Source: Actinomycetes bacterium (GTDB lineage Bacteria > Actinomycetota > Actinomycetes > Propionibacteriales > Propionibacteriaceae). From it: 30,090 bases of DNA. Below, piece by piece: positions 17,658-25,619 of the stretch. The translations under genes and the position numbers were made by a program. Where the stretch lies: contig JAKOQD010000302.1 of assembly GCA_029778515.1 (NCBI GenBank), positions 1 through 30,090 on the forward strand, read 5' to 3'. Position 1 is the first letter of the stretch. Each line of letters opens with the position of its first letter. The notes under the pieces are model-generated. The model worked only from the letters and a program-made list of their open reading frames with translations. It was not told the origin of the DNA and did no database searches.

Positions 17658-18752
17658 ATGGCTCGCACCTGGCGGATCGGGGAGGTCGCGGAGCGCACCG
17701 GGCTCACCCGGAGGACGCTGCGGCACTACGACGATCTCGGGCTGCTCAGCGCGTCCGAGCGGTCGTGGGGCGACTACCGGCTCTACACCGAGGCCGATCT
17801 GGTGCGGCTCCTGCAGATCCAGAACCTGAAGGCACTCGGGCTCAGCCTCGCCGAGATCGCGGACGCATTGGGCGACCCGGATCTGGACGCGTCCGCCACG
17901 CTGGCCTCACATCTTGAGCATCTCGAGGAGAGGATCGCGGACGAGCAGTCGCTCGCGTCCCGACTGCGCTCGCTCGTGGACACGCCGGAGCGCAGCTGGG
18001 AGGACGTCCTCGGAGTGATCGCGCTCACCAGCCGGCTGACGCATCCCGATCCGATCATCCGGCTGCGGGCAGCGCTCACTGCTGCGCCGCGCAGCACGAC
18101 CGAGTTGCTGGACGCGCTCGCCAACGAGACCGACCCTGCGGTTCAAGAGATACTGATCTGGGCGCTCACGCAGCAACCGGACGCGGCTGCCGGCGTGCTG
18201 GGCCGCTGGCCGGCGGCGGACGCCCGACTGCGCGCCCTCCTCGTCCGGGCGCTCGGCAAGCTGGGCGGGCCCGAGGTGCTGCCCACCCTGAGCGAGGCGC
18301 TGGCCGCGTCCGATCCGGAGGTGGTGACCAGTGCAGTCCGAGCGCTGGCCTCGCTGCCGGCCGGTCAGGCCGCAGCGGCCGGGGTTCCACTGGCCGCGCT
18401 GCTCGGTTCGTCACTCGTGCCGTCAGCCGATCTGCTGGACGCGCTCGTTCAGGTGGGCCCGGCCGCGCTGGAACCGATGGCTGCGGCCCTGCAATCACTC
18501 GATCCAGCCACCCGCCAGTTGGCTGCCGAAGCCATCGGCCGGCTCGGCGGAGGATTGTCCACCGAACTCGGTGCACAATCCTCCACGCTCCTTTCGTCGT
18601 TGCTGCACGACCTCGACGCATCAGTGCGGATGGCGGCGTTACTGGCTCTCAACGAGCTCGGCGAAGCCGGACGCGACGCAATTCTCGCTGTGACCGAGGA
18701 TCCGCAGCTCGGCGCGGTGGCCAGGAAGCTGCTTGACCTTCACGTTACGTGA
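17658..18752 (+). CDS. MerR-family regulator fused to HEAT-like repeats
   Basis: 364 aa. Residues 4-75 form a MerR DNA-binding domain (WRIGEVAERTGLTRRTLRHYDDLGLL, then YTEADLVRLLQIQ), and the dimerisation helix covers about 80-120. Instead of a small ligand pocket, residues about 130-364 are a run of HEAT/armadillo-like helical repeats (LLDALANETDPAVQEIL, VRALGKLGGPEVLP, EALAASDPEVVTSAVRALAS, AEAIGRLGG, VRMAALLALNELGE). This suggests the effector is a protein or other large partner. No metal-binding Cys cluster is seen. Its stop TGA (18750-18752) lies inside the palindrome of the next gene's MerR-type promoter, so it most likely activates that gene. Confidence 0.88.
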   Translation: MARTWRIGEVAERTGLTRRTLRHYDDLGLLSASERSWGDYRLYTEADLVRLLQIQNLKALGLSLAEIADALGDPDLDASATLASHLEHLEERIADEQSLASRLRSLVDTPERSWEDVLGVIALTSRLTHPDPIIRLRAALTAAPRSTTELLDALANETDPAVQEILIWALTQQPDAAAGVLGRWPAADARLRALLVRALGKLGGPEVLPTLSEALAASDPEVVTSAVRALASLPAGQAAAAGVPLAALLGSSLVPSADLLDALVQVGPAALEPMAAALQSLDPATRQLAAEAIGRLGGGLSTELGAQSSTLLSSLLHDLDASVRMAALLALNELGEAGRDAILAVTEDPQLGAVARKLLDLHVT

Positions 18753-18763
18753 ACCTCTAGCTT
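18733..18763 (+). promoter_or_regulatory. MerR-type promoter: TTGACC, 19-bp spacer with palindrome, TAGCTT
   Basis: The -35 TTGACC (18733-18738) and -10 TAGCTT (18758-18763) are separated by exactly 19 bp, the over-long spacer that MerR-family activators correct by twisting DNA. The spacer holds the perfect dyad TTCACGT-T-ACGTGAA (18739-18753). The dyad overlaps the last codons and stop of the MerR-HEAT gene. Transcription would begin near 18770 and reach the GatB/YqeY start through a short leader with AAGGAGG. Confidence 0.8.
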
Positions 18764-18791
18764 CGCTGCAAAGGAGTAAGGAGGAAACGAA

Positions 18792-19160
18792 ATGACCTTG
18801 TTGACCTATCTGCGCGCCGACTTGGCGAAGCTGATGAAGCGGCGCGACAAGGTGGCACTGCACGCCGTCCGGGACGCGATCAGCGCGATCGAGAACGCCG
18901 AGACCAGCTACGTGGCCACCCCGGCCACCATCGGTGTGCCGAATGAGTTCGTCGCGGGGGCGGTGCGGTTCGGCCACGCCGAGCGGGTGGTCACCGATCT
19001 AGCCCCGCAGCAGATGATGGCGCTGGCCCGCGAGCAGGTCGAACTTCGCCTGGCCGAGGCGGCCAACTACCGCACCGCCGGGCGAGTCGATCAGGCGCTC
19101 ACCCTCAAGGCTGAAGCGCTCGCCTTGGCCGACCGGCTGGACGCGTTCGCAGCCGAGTGA
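18792..19160 (+). CDS. GatB/YqeY-domain protein
   Basis: 122 aa. The sequence (LRADLAKLMKRRDKVALHAVRDAISAIENAE at the N-terminus; helical ALAREQVELRLAEAANYRTAGR, LKAEALALADRL) reads as the small all-helical YqeY family related to the tail domain of the GatB amidotransferase subunit. Family function is uncertain, possibly in tRNA-dependent amidation or RNA binding. The length is a little below the usual 145-150, so the C-terminal part may be shortened. A strong AAGGAGG lies 6-7 nt before the ATG. It is driven by the MerR-type promoter overlapping the end of the upstream MerR-HEAT gene. Confidence 0.8.
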   Translation: MTLLTYLRADLAKLMKRRDKVALHAVRDAISAIENAETSYVATPATIGVPNEFVAGAVRFGHAERVVTDLAPQQMMALAREQVELRLAEAANYRTAGRVDQALTLKAEALALADRLDAFAAE

Positions 19161-19171
19161 TTCCAGGAGTG

Positions 19172-19210
19172 GGCGGTGGCCCGTTCTGACAGCCGCGAAG
19201 GGCCGCCGCC
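19172..19210. terminator. Hairpin between convergent yqeY-type and blaI-type genes
   Basis: GGCGGTGGCCC (19172-19182) pairs with GGGCCGCCGCC (19200-19210) with one wobble and a 17-nt loop. It lies just after the YqeY stop and before the end of the oppositely oriented BlaI gene. There is no T-tract, so it is a tentative bidirectional terminator. Confidence 0.4.
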
Positions 19211-19281
19211 ACCCTGCGCCGAAGCGGAGGAATGCACCGCTCAGGGTATTCAACAAACCACCGGGGGTATAGCGCCACGGC

Positions 19282-19599
19282 TCAGGCAGGAGTCACCGCG
19301 CTCAACCTGGCCAGCAACTGGCTGCGTTCGGCGGCGGTTAGCCGCTGAAGCAGTTCGAGCACCTCGGCGGTGGCTTCCTCTACCCTCGACCGCGCCGGTG
19401 CGTAGAGCCAGGCGCGCCCTTCCAAATTCCTCAACAGCAGGCCCTTCTTGGCCAGCCGGTCAAGCACGGTCATCACCGTCGTGTAGGCGAGATCGCGGTC
19501 TGTGGAAAGGAGTTCATGGACTTCCCGCACGGACCGGCTCGACGGACGCGACCAGAGGATGTCCATCACCGCCTGTTCAAGCTCGCCCGTCACCGCCAT
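19282..19599 (-). CDS. BlaI/MecI/CopY-family repressor
   Basis: 105 aa. The winged-helix core is clear: GELEQAVMDILWSRP, SVREVHELL, AYTTVMTVLDRLAKKGLLLRN, and GRAWLYAPARSR, followed by a short dimerisation helix. Classical BlaI partners with the BlaR1 sensor protease; none is encoded here. In Mycobacterium tuberculosis a BlaI homologue also binds near ATP-synthase genes, linking the family to energy metabolism. The gene is divergent from cydA with a BlaI-like dyad between them. TAGCAT lies exactly 6 nt before its ATG, indicating a leaderless message. It probably represses itself and the cytochrome bd genes. Confidence 0.9.
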   Translation of the reverse strand: MAVTGELEQAVMDILWSRPSSRSVREVHELLSTDRDLAYTTVMTVLDRLAKKGLLLRNLEGRAWLYAPARSRVEEATAEVLELLQRLTAAERSQLLARLSAVTPA

Positions 19600-19600
19600 G

Positions 19601-19626
19601 CCGCAATGCTAGAACATTCATTGCGG
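19601..19626. promoter_or_regulatory. Second dyad in the blaI-cydA gap: CCGCAATG-N10-CATTGCGG
   Basis: Perfect 8-bp arms (19601-19608 and 19619-19626) are separated by 10 nt. The right arm overlaps the cydA -35 and the left arm overlaps the blaI -10 and leader. The 18-bp arm spacing fits a dimeric or response-regulator site. The binding protein is unknown. Confidence 0.5.
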
Positions 19627-19649
19627 ACTACGACAGCCAGTAGTAGATT
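19621..19649 (+). promoter_or_regulatory. cydA promoter with BlaI-like operator in the spacer
   Basis: The -35 TTGCGG (19621-19626) and -10 TAGATT (19644-19649) are 17 bp apart, and the cydA ATG follows 7 nt after the -10 (leaderless). The dyad CTACGACAG-C-CAGTAGTAG (19628-19646) matches itself at 7 of 9 positions per arm and resembles the TACTACA/TGTAGTA boxes bound by BlaI-family repressors. A bound dimer would block cydA and also cover the -35 region of blaI. Confidence 0.7.
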
Positions 19650-19656
19650 GCCCGCC

Positions 19657-21153
19657 ATGAGCGCGGAGACCCTTGCCAGATGGCAGTTTGGCATCACAAC
19701 GGTGTACCACTTCTTCTTCGTCCCGATCACCATCGCACTGTCCATGCTGGTGGCGATCATGCAGACCATCTGGGTCCGCACGGGCGATGAAAAGATGCTT
19801 CGGTTAACGAAATTCTACGGAAAGTTGTTCTTGATCAACTTTGCCATGGGTCTCGTTACCGGCATCGTCCAGGAATTCCAGTTCGGTATGAACTGGAGCG
19901 AGTACTCGCGATTCGTCGGTGACATCTTCGGCGCGCCGTTGGCGCTGGAGGCCCTGCTGGCGTTCTTCCTCGAATCAGTCTTCATCGGGCTGTGGATCTT
20001 CGGCTGGGATCGCCTGCCCAAGAAGGTGCACCTGGCGACCATCTGGCTGGCGTCCGTCGGCACCATGATCTCGGCGATCTTCATCCTCGCCGCGAACTCG
20101 TGGATGCAGAACCCGGTCGGCGCCACCTACAACCCCATCACCGACCGTGCCGAGATGACCTCACTGCTTGATGTGCTGCTCAACCCGGTGGCGCTGGTCA
20201 CCTTGCCGCACATCTTGTCGACGGCGTACATGACCGCCGGTGGCCTCGTCCTCGGCATCGCCGGCTGGCACCTGGCCAAGCTCGCGAAGGTCGCGAACCC
20301 GTCCGAGAAGCAGCAGAAGGACATCAGCGCCTACACCTGGGCCACCAAGTTCGGCGCCTGGGTGCTGCTTGGCGCAGGCGTGGCCACGATCATCACCGGC
20401 GACATCCAGGGCAAGATCATGACCGAAGTGCAGCCCATGAAGATGGCCGCTGCCGAAGCCCTTTGGGAGACCGAGCAGCCGGCGGCGTTCTCGCTGCTCA
20501 CCATCGGCACACTTGACGGTTCCAGGGAGGTCTTCTCGATCAAGATCCCCATGGTCCTCTCGTTCCTCGCGACCGGCACCTTCGACGGCAAGGTCGAAGG
20601 CATCAATCCGCTGGCCAAGGAGTACGCGGCCGGCCGACTGATCTCGCCGGACAACCGGCTGCAGCAAGAGGCTGCCGACCGGCTGACCGCGTCCGGCCTG
20701 CTGGCGAACCCGTCCGACTGGGTTCCCAACATCCCGGTGACCTACTGGACCTTCCGGATCATGATGGGCCTGGGTTTCCTCGCCATGGCGATCGGCGCCT
20801 TCGTACTGTGGACGCTGCGCAAGGGCCTCCCGAAGGACTCCAAGCTGTGGACCAGCCTGATGTGGACGGCGCCGCTGGCACCGCTCTTCGGTATCTCCTT
20901 CGGCTGGATCTTCACCGAAATGGGCCGCCAGCCCTTCATCGTGAACGGCGTCCTGCCGGTCGCGGCGGCGGAGTCGCCAGGCGTCAGTGCCTGGGAGGTG
21001 GCTACCACCATGGTGCTCTACACGGTGATCTACGGCGCGCTCGCCGTGGTTGCGATCGCCTTGTTCATGCACTACCTGAAGCTCGGGTTGCCCGATGTCG
21101 TCGAGCCTGAAGTGCTCACCGACGACGACGCTCCCCTGACCTTTGCGTACTGA
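19657..21153 (+). CDS. cydA: Cytochrome bd ubiquinol/menaquinol oxidase subunit I
   Basis: 498 aa from the ATG at 19657; longer in-frame starts would run into the blaI gene and promoter. The heme-binding N-terminus reads ARWQFGITTVYHFFFVPITI with the axial His of heme b595/d in YHFFF. The conserved Glu-containing helix (APLALEALLAFFLESVFIG) and MGRQPFIVNG near the end are present. About nine transmembrane helices are seen. It oxidises menaquinol and reduces oxygen with high affinity at the membrane, without proton pumping. It is the first gene of cydA-cydB-cydDC; the stop is 11 nt before cydB. Confidence 0.96.
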   Translation: MSAETLARWQFGITTVYHFFFVPITIALSMLVAIMQTIWVRTGDEKMLRLTKFYGKLFLINFAMGLVTGIVQEFQFGMNWSEYSRFVGDIFGAPLALEALLAFFLESVFIGLWIFGWDRLPKKVHLATIWLASVGTMISAIFILAANSWMQNPVGATYNPITDRAEMTSLLDVLLNPVALVTLPHILSTAYMTAGGLVLGIAGWHLAKLAKVANPSEKQQKDISAYTWATKFGAWVLLGAGVATIITGDIQGKIMTEVQPMKMAAAEALWETEQPAAFSLLTIGTLDGSREVFSIKIPMVLSFLATGTFDGKVEGINPLAKEYAAGRLISPDNRLQQEAADRLTASGLLANPSDWVPNIPVTYWTFRIMMGLGFLAMAIGAFVLWTLRKGLPKDSKLWTSLMWTAPLAPLFGISFGWIFTEMGRQPFIVNGVLPVAAAESPGVSAWEVATTMVLYTVIYGALAVVAIALFMHYLKLGLPDVVEPEVLTDDDAPLTFAY

Positions 21154-21164
21154 GAGGCGCTGAC

Positions 21165-22235
21165 ATGATTGCTCTGGCTATCGAGCCCACCGTCCTGCAG
21201 ACGCTCTGGTTCATCCTGATCGCCGTCCTCTGGATCGGCTACCTGGTCCTTGAGGGCTTCGACTACGGCGTGGCCATGCTGATCCCGTTCCTCGGCAGGA
21301 ACGACAAGGAGAAGCGGGTCATCGTCAACACCATCGGTCCGGTCTGGGACGGCAACCAGGTCTGGCTGCTGACCGCTGGCGGCGCCACCTTCGCCGCCTT
21401 CCCCGGCTGGTACGCCACGCTGTTCTCCGGCCTATACCTGCCGCTGTTCCTGGTGCTGGTCGGCCTGATCATTCGTGGCATCGCGTTCGAGTACCGCTCC
21501 AAGCACCCGGAAGCCAAGTGGCGCAACAGCTTCGACTGGATGGCCTCGATCGGTTCGTTCATCGTGGCGCTGGTGTTCGGCGTCGGCTTCGCGAACTTCA
21601 TCATCGGCCTGCCGGTGGCCCCGGACACGACCAGCTCCTTCCTGTACGTGGTCACGCCGAGCCCGTACTTCTGGCAGCTGTTCAGCTGGTTCGGCCTGCT
21701 GGGCGGTGTGACCCTGGTCGCGCTGTTCCTGTTCCACGGCTCGCTCTACCTCGCGCTGAAGACGAAGGGCGAGGTGCACGACCGTGCCCGCGCCTTCGCC
21801 GAGAAGGCCGGCTTCGTGGCGATCGGGCTGGGTGCCGTGTTCCTGCTGGCCCAGCAGTTCGTGCATCCGACCGGCGTGCTCGGCTGGGTGCTGCTGGTGC
21901 TTTCGGCTGCCGGCCTGCTGGCCGCGTGGTGGTTCAATAAGCAGGATCGCAATGGCCTGGCGTTCATCTCGACGGCGGTGACCATCCTGTTCGTGGCCAT
22001 CGGCATCTTCCTCACCATGTGGCCGGGCCTCGGCTTCAAGGACGCGGCGGGTGCCGTCGATTCGCCGTTGAACGTGGTCACGGCCGCGTCCACCGAAGGC
22101 ACGCTGACCGTGATGACGGTGGCAGCGGTGATCTTCGTCCCGATCGTCCTTGCCTACACCTCGTGGACGTACTGGGTGTTCCGCCGCCGGCTCGGCGTCG
22201 AGAACATGCCAGACGAGGTGGTGGCCGCCGCCTGA
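21165..22235 (+). CDS. cydB: Cytochrome bd oxidase subunit II
   Basis: 356 aa. An eight- to nine-helix membrane protein with the family motifs VLEGFDYGVAML, GPVWDGNQVWLLTAGGATFAAFP and GIAFEYRSK. It pairs with CydA to form the bd oxidase, stabilising the hemes. GAGAGG lies about 7 nt before the ATG. The stop overlaps the ATG of cydDC by one base, so oxidase subunits and their assembly exporter are translated together. Confidence 0.96.
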   Translation: MIALAIEPTVLQTLWFILIAVLWIGYLVLEGFDYGVAMLIPFLGRNDKEKRVIVNTIGPVWDGNQVWLLTAGGATFAAFPGWYATLFSGLYLPLFLVLVGLIIRGIAFEYRSKHPEAKWRNSFDWMASIGSFIVALVFGVGFANFIIGLPVAPDTTSSFLYVVTPSPYFWQLFSWFGLLGGVTLVALFLFHGSLYLALKTKGEVHDRARAFAEKAGFVAIGLGAVFLLAQQFVHPTGVLGWVLLVLSAAGLLAAWWFNKQDRNGLAFISTAVTILFVAIGIFLTMWPGLGFKDAAGAVDSPLNVVTAASTEGTLTVMTVAAVIFVPIVLAYTSWTYWVFRRRLGVENMPDEVVAAA

Positions 22236-25200
22236 TGGCGGGACCGATCGACCCACGCCTCATCCGCAGAGCCCGCGCGACCAGGGGTTACCTGGTCGCC
22301 GGGGTCGCGGTGGGCAGCGCAACAGCCATCCTGACGCTTGGTCAGGCATGGCTGTTGTCGCGTTCGGTGGCCGACATCTTCGCCACCCGGAACCTGAGCA
22401 CCCTGAGCTGGGCCGTCGGCGGCCTGGTGCTGGTGTTCGGTTTGAAGGCCGCGCTCGCCTGGGCGAACGAGTGGCTCGCGCAGCGCGCGTCCGCGAAGGT
22501 CAAGTCGCAGTTGCGCCGGGACATTCTCGGTGCACGGATCGAGCGTCCGCTGGAGTCGACGGCCAGCGGCGGCCTGGTGACGCTGATCACTCAGGGCCTG
22601 GACGGGCTGGACGGCTACTTCGCGAAATATCTGCCGCAGTTGCTGCTCGCCGTGACCGTGCCACTGATCATCGGTGTGGCGATCCTGAGCGCCGACCTGA
22701 CCTCCGCGATCATCCTGGCCGTCACCCTGCCGCTGATCCCGATGTTCATGGCGCTGGTCGGCTGGACCACCGAAGCGATCACGAAGCGCCGGTGGGCTGT
22801 GCAAACGCGGCTCGCCAACCACTTCGCCGACCTGATCGCCGGCCTGCCCACGCTGCAGGTCTTCGGCCGGGCGAAGGCCCAGGCGCAGGGCCTGTTGAAG
22901 AGCGAGACCGCGCATCGCAACGAGACCATGCGGACGCTGCGGGTCTCCTTCCTTTCGGCGCTGGTGCTGGAGCTGCTGGCCACCCTGAGCGTCGCCGTGA
23001 TCGCCGTGACCATCGGGTTCCGCGTGGTCTACGGCCAGCTCGACCTGGCCACGGCGTTGTTCGTGCTGGTCCTCGCGCCCGAGGCCTACCTGCCGGTACG
23101 CCAGGTCGGGGTCCACTACCACGATGCCGCGGACGGGGTCGCCGCCGTCGAGCAGGCTTTCGCGCTGATCGACGGTCCTGAGCCCGGCTCCACCGTCATC
23201 CCGGCGCAGGCCGGGATCTCCGAACGCCACGTTGGGCCGTCCGCCACGAGTGACGCCGCGCTGCTCAGCGTGCGTGAGCTGACCCATACCTATCCAGGAA
23301 CGGACACACCCGCGCTGGCGCCGGTGTCCTTCGACATTCAGCCGGGCGAGATCGTCGCACTCGCCGGGCCGAGCGGCGGCGGCAAGACCACCCTGCTGAA
23401 CGCGGTGATGGGCTTCCTCGCACCCACTGGCGGCAGCGTGACCATCGGCGGCGAGCCGATCGGGCGTACGTCCGGCTGGCGCGACCACATCGCCTACGTC
23501 GGCCAGGAACCCGGTCTGGTCTCGGGGACCGTCGCCGACAATGTCCGGTTGGGCTTCCCGCATGCGACCCACCTCGCAGTGACGGACGCCCTGCGCCGCG
23601 CCGGCGCCACCGAACTGCCGCCCGACCAGGTGGTCGGCGACGACGCCGAGGGGGTGTCAGCCGGCGAGCGCCGCCGGATCGCGGTGGCCAGGGCGCTGCT
23701 GCGGGTCACGTTGGGACGCGCCGAGCTGCTGGTGCTGGACGAGCCCACCGCCGGCCTGGACGCCGACACCGAGGCCGGCCTGCTGCACAGCCTGCGTGCC
23801 CTTGGTGTGGCCGCGCTGGTCGTGAGCCACCGTCCGGCCGTGCTCGCTGAGGCCGATCGGGTGGTACAGATCGCCCCCGCCATTGAGCCCGCCGCTGTCA
23901 CGTCCGCCCCGCTCGCCCTGAACACAGCGGACGCTTCGGCGCTCACACCAGAAGAAACCGTCCACCTTGTTGGTGAGGCGGGCGACCAGCAGGCTGCCGA
24001 GACGCCGCTGCTCAAGCGGCTGTTCGCAGCCGTCCCCGGTGCCCGCTGGCGGTTGAGCCTGGCGACCATCCTGGCCTTCGCGGCGACCGCGGCCTCGGTG
24101 GCGTTGATGGGCGTCTCGGCGTGGTTGCTGTCGTTCGCGGCCGAGCACCCGCCGGTCATGTACCTGGGTGCGGCCGCGGTCGGCGTCCGTTTCTTCGGCA
24201 TCTCGCGCGGCGCTTTCCGCTACGTCGAGCGGCTGGTCGGCCACGACGTGGCGCTGCGGCTGCAGTCGGCGCTGCGGCTGGAGACCTACGTCAGACTCGC
24301 GCGCACCACCCTGCTTGGCCGTCGTCGCGGCGACCTGCTGTCCCGGGTGATCGCCGATGTCGAGGCGATCCAGGACCTGGTGGTGCGGGTGTGGATCCCG
24401 TTCGTCTCGTCGGCGGCCGTGCTGCTGGTGACCTCGGCCGGCATCGCCTTCTTCTCTCCCGGCTCGGCCGGCGTGCTGCTGCTCACCTCGCTGGTGGCCG
24501 CGGCGGTCGTCCCGTGGCTGTCGCGGACGGCTTCCGCCCGTGCGGACGCGATCGCCCTGCCCCTGCGCGGGCAGTTGGCGGACGCGGCGCGCGAGCTTTC
24601 CCGGACCGCGTCCGACCTGGTGGCCTACGGCGCCGCCGAGGACCGGTTGGCCGACTTCGCAGCGATCGACGAGCAGCTACGGCTGGCGTCCGCGCGGTCG
24701 GCGTGGATCCGTGGTGTCGGCGCCGCCGCCCAGCTGCTGGCCGCCGGCACCGCTGTGATCGGTGCGCTCGTCATCGCCGGCAACCAGGTGCACGCCGGCA
24801 CGCTCTCGCCGGTGTTCCTAGCGGTCGCCGTACTCACCCCCCTGGCTCTGCATGAGGCGCTGGCCACGCTGATCCTGAGCGCGCAGACCAGCACGCGCGC
24901 CCGGGCCGCGCTCGACCGGGTGAGCGAAGTGCTGGACGCCGAACCGGTCGGCTCCGGCGATCTGGCCGACCCGGGTGCGCCGGTGCCCGAACCGAGCCTG
25001 ACGGTGCGCGGGCTCACGGCCGGTTGGCCAGGCTCGGCGCCGGTGGTGGCCGGGCTGAGCTTCAGCGTCCGAGCAGGCGAGAAGGTGGCGCTGGTCGGCC
25101 CAAGTGGAATCGGGAAGACCACGGTAGCGGCCACGGTCCTCGGGCTGATCCCGGCGCTCGCCGGCGCGGTGGAGGTGCGCGGACGGATCGGCTACCTGGC

Positions 25201-25567
25201 ACAGGACGCACACATCTTCACCACCACGGTTGAGGAGAACGTCAAGATCGGCAACCGGGACGCGACTAGGGGCGATGTGGTTTCCGCGCTCGGCAGGGCC
25301 GGACTCGAGCTCGACCCGGCGCGGCCAGTCGGGGAGACCGGCGAGAGCCTGTCGGGCGGCGAGGCCCGTCGGGTCGCGCTCTCCAGGCTGCTGGTCGGGA
25401 ACTACCAGGTCCTGCTGCTGGACGAGCCCACCGAACACCTGGACGCTGCCACCGCCAACGCCCTGATCGAGGACATCTGGGCCGATTCGACCGATTCTCC
25501 GGTGCTCGTGATCACCCACGACCCCGATCTGGTCGCCCGCTGCGATCGCGTGGTGCGGCTCGGCTGA
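22235..25567 (+). CDS. cydDC: Fused CydD-CydC heme/thiol ABC exporter
   Basis: 1110 aa from the ATG overlapping the cydB stop; an in-frame start at 22019 lies inside cydB and is rejected. Two complete half-transporters are fused. The CydD half (1-~570) has six helices, Walker A GPSGGGKTT (~377-385), SAGERRR and LLVLDEP. The CydC half (~590-1110) has Walker A GPSGIGKTT (~955), LSGGEARR and LLLDEPTEHLD. CydDC handles heme and reduced thiols in the membrane and is needed to mature cytochrome bd. Fused forms occur in other actinobacteria. In the CydD linker, residues 321-329 (VIPAQAGIS) are encoded by a REP-like hairpin element inserted in frame just before the first ATPase domain. Confidence 0.95.
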   Translation: MAGPIDPRLIRRARATRGYLVAGVAVGSATAILTLGQAWLLSRSVADIFATRNLSTLSWAVGGLVLVFGLKAALAWANEWLAQRASAKVKSQLRRDILGARIERPLESTASGGLVTLITQGLDGLDGYFAKYLPQLLLAVTVPLIIGVAILSADLTSAIILAVTLPLIPMFMALVGWTTEAITKRRWAVQTRLANHFADLIAGLPTLQVFGRAKAQAQGLLKSETAHRNETMRTLRVSFLSALVLELLATLSVAVIAVTIGFRVVYGQLDLATALFVLVLAPEAYLPVRQVGVHYHDAADGVAAVEQAFALIDGPEPGSTVIPAQAGISERHVGPSATSDAALLSVRELTHTYPGTDTPALAPVSFDIQPGEIVALAGPSGGGKTTLLNAVMGFLAPTGGSVTIGGEPIGRTSGWRDHIAYVGQEPGLVSGTVADNVRLGFPHATHLAVTDALRRAGATELPPDQVVGDDAEGVSAGERRRIAVARALLRVTLGRAELLVLDEPTAGLDADTEAGLLHSLRALGVAALVVSHRPAVLAEADRVVQIAPAIEPAAVTSAPLALNTADASALTPEETVHLVGEAGDQQAAETPLLKRLFAAVPGARWRLSLATILAFAATAASVALMGVSAWLLSFAAEHPPVMYLGAAAVGVRFFGISRGAFRYVERLVGHDVALRLQSALRLETYVRLARTTLLGRRRGDLLSRVIADVEAIQDLVVRVWIPFVSSAAVLLVTSAGIAFFSPGSAGVLLLTSLVAAAVVPWLSRTASARADAIALPLRGQLADAARELSRTASDLVAYGAAEDRLADFAAIDEQLRLASARSAWIRGVGAAAQLLAAGTAVIGALVIAGNQVHAGTLSPVFLAVAVLTPLALHEALATLILSAQTSTRARAALDRVSEVLDAEPVGSGDLADPGAPVPEPSLTVRGLTAGWPGSAPVVAGLSFSVRAGEKVALVGPSGIGKTTVAATVLGLIPALAGAVEVRGRIGYLAQDAHIFTTTVEENVKIGNRDATRGDVVSALGRAGLELDPARPVGETGESLSGGEARRVALSRLLVGNYQVLLLDEPTEHLDAATANALIEDIWADSTDSPVLVITHDPDLVARCDRVVRLG
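23194..23217 (-). repeat. REP-like hairpin element inside cydDC
   Basis: ATCCCGGC (23198-23205) and GCCGGGAT (23210-23217) form a perfect 8-bp stem around GCAG. Reverse-complemented, the 24-nt unit equals 8106-8129 except for one loop base. It is read through in frame as VIPAQAGIS, a peptide characteristic of REP-type sequences translated in coding regions. Confidence 0.75.
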
Positions 25568-25582
25568 AGTCCGCCGCTCGAG

Positions 25583-25619
25583 TTGACAACCACTCCCTCC
25601 TTATTGAGAATGATTGTCA
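25583..25619 (+). promoter_or_regulatory. Zur box over the znuA promoter
   Basis: The -35 TTGACA (25583-25588) and -10 GAGAAT (25606-25611) are 17 bp apart, with the ATG at 25619 seven nt later. TGAGAAT-G-ATTGTCA (25605-25619) fits the 7-1-7 Zur consensus TGANAATNATTNTCA at every fixed base and covers the -10 and start point. Zinc-loaded Zur, encoded at the end of the same operon, should shut this promoter. Confidence 0.82.

Noticed and set aside
22019..22234. Extended N-terminus for CydDC
   Set aside because: The extension overlaps cydB in another frame; the ATG at 22235 overlaps the cydB stop and begins directly before the first membrane domain.
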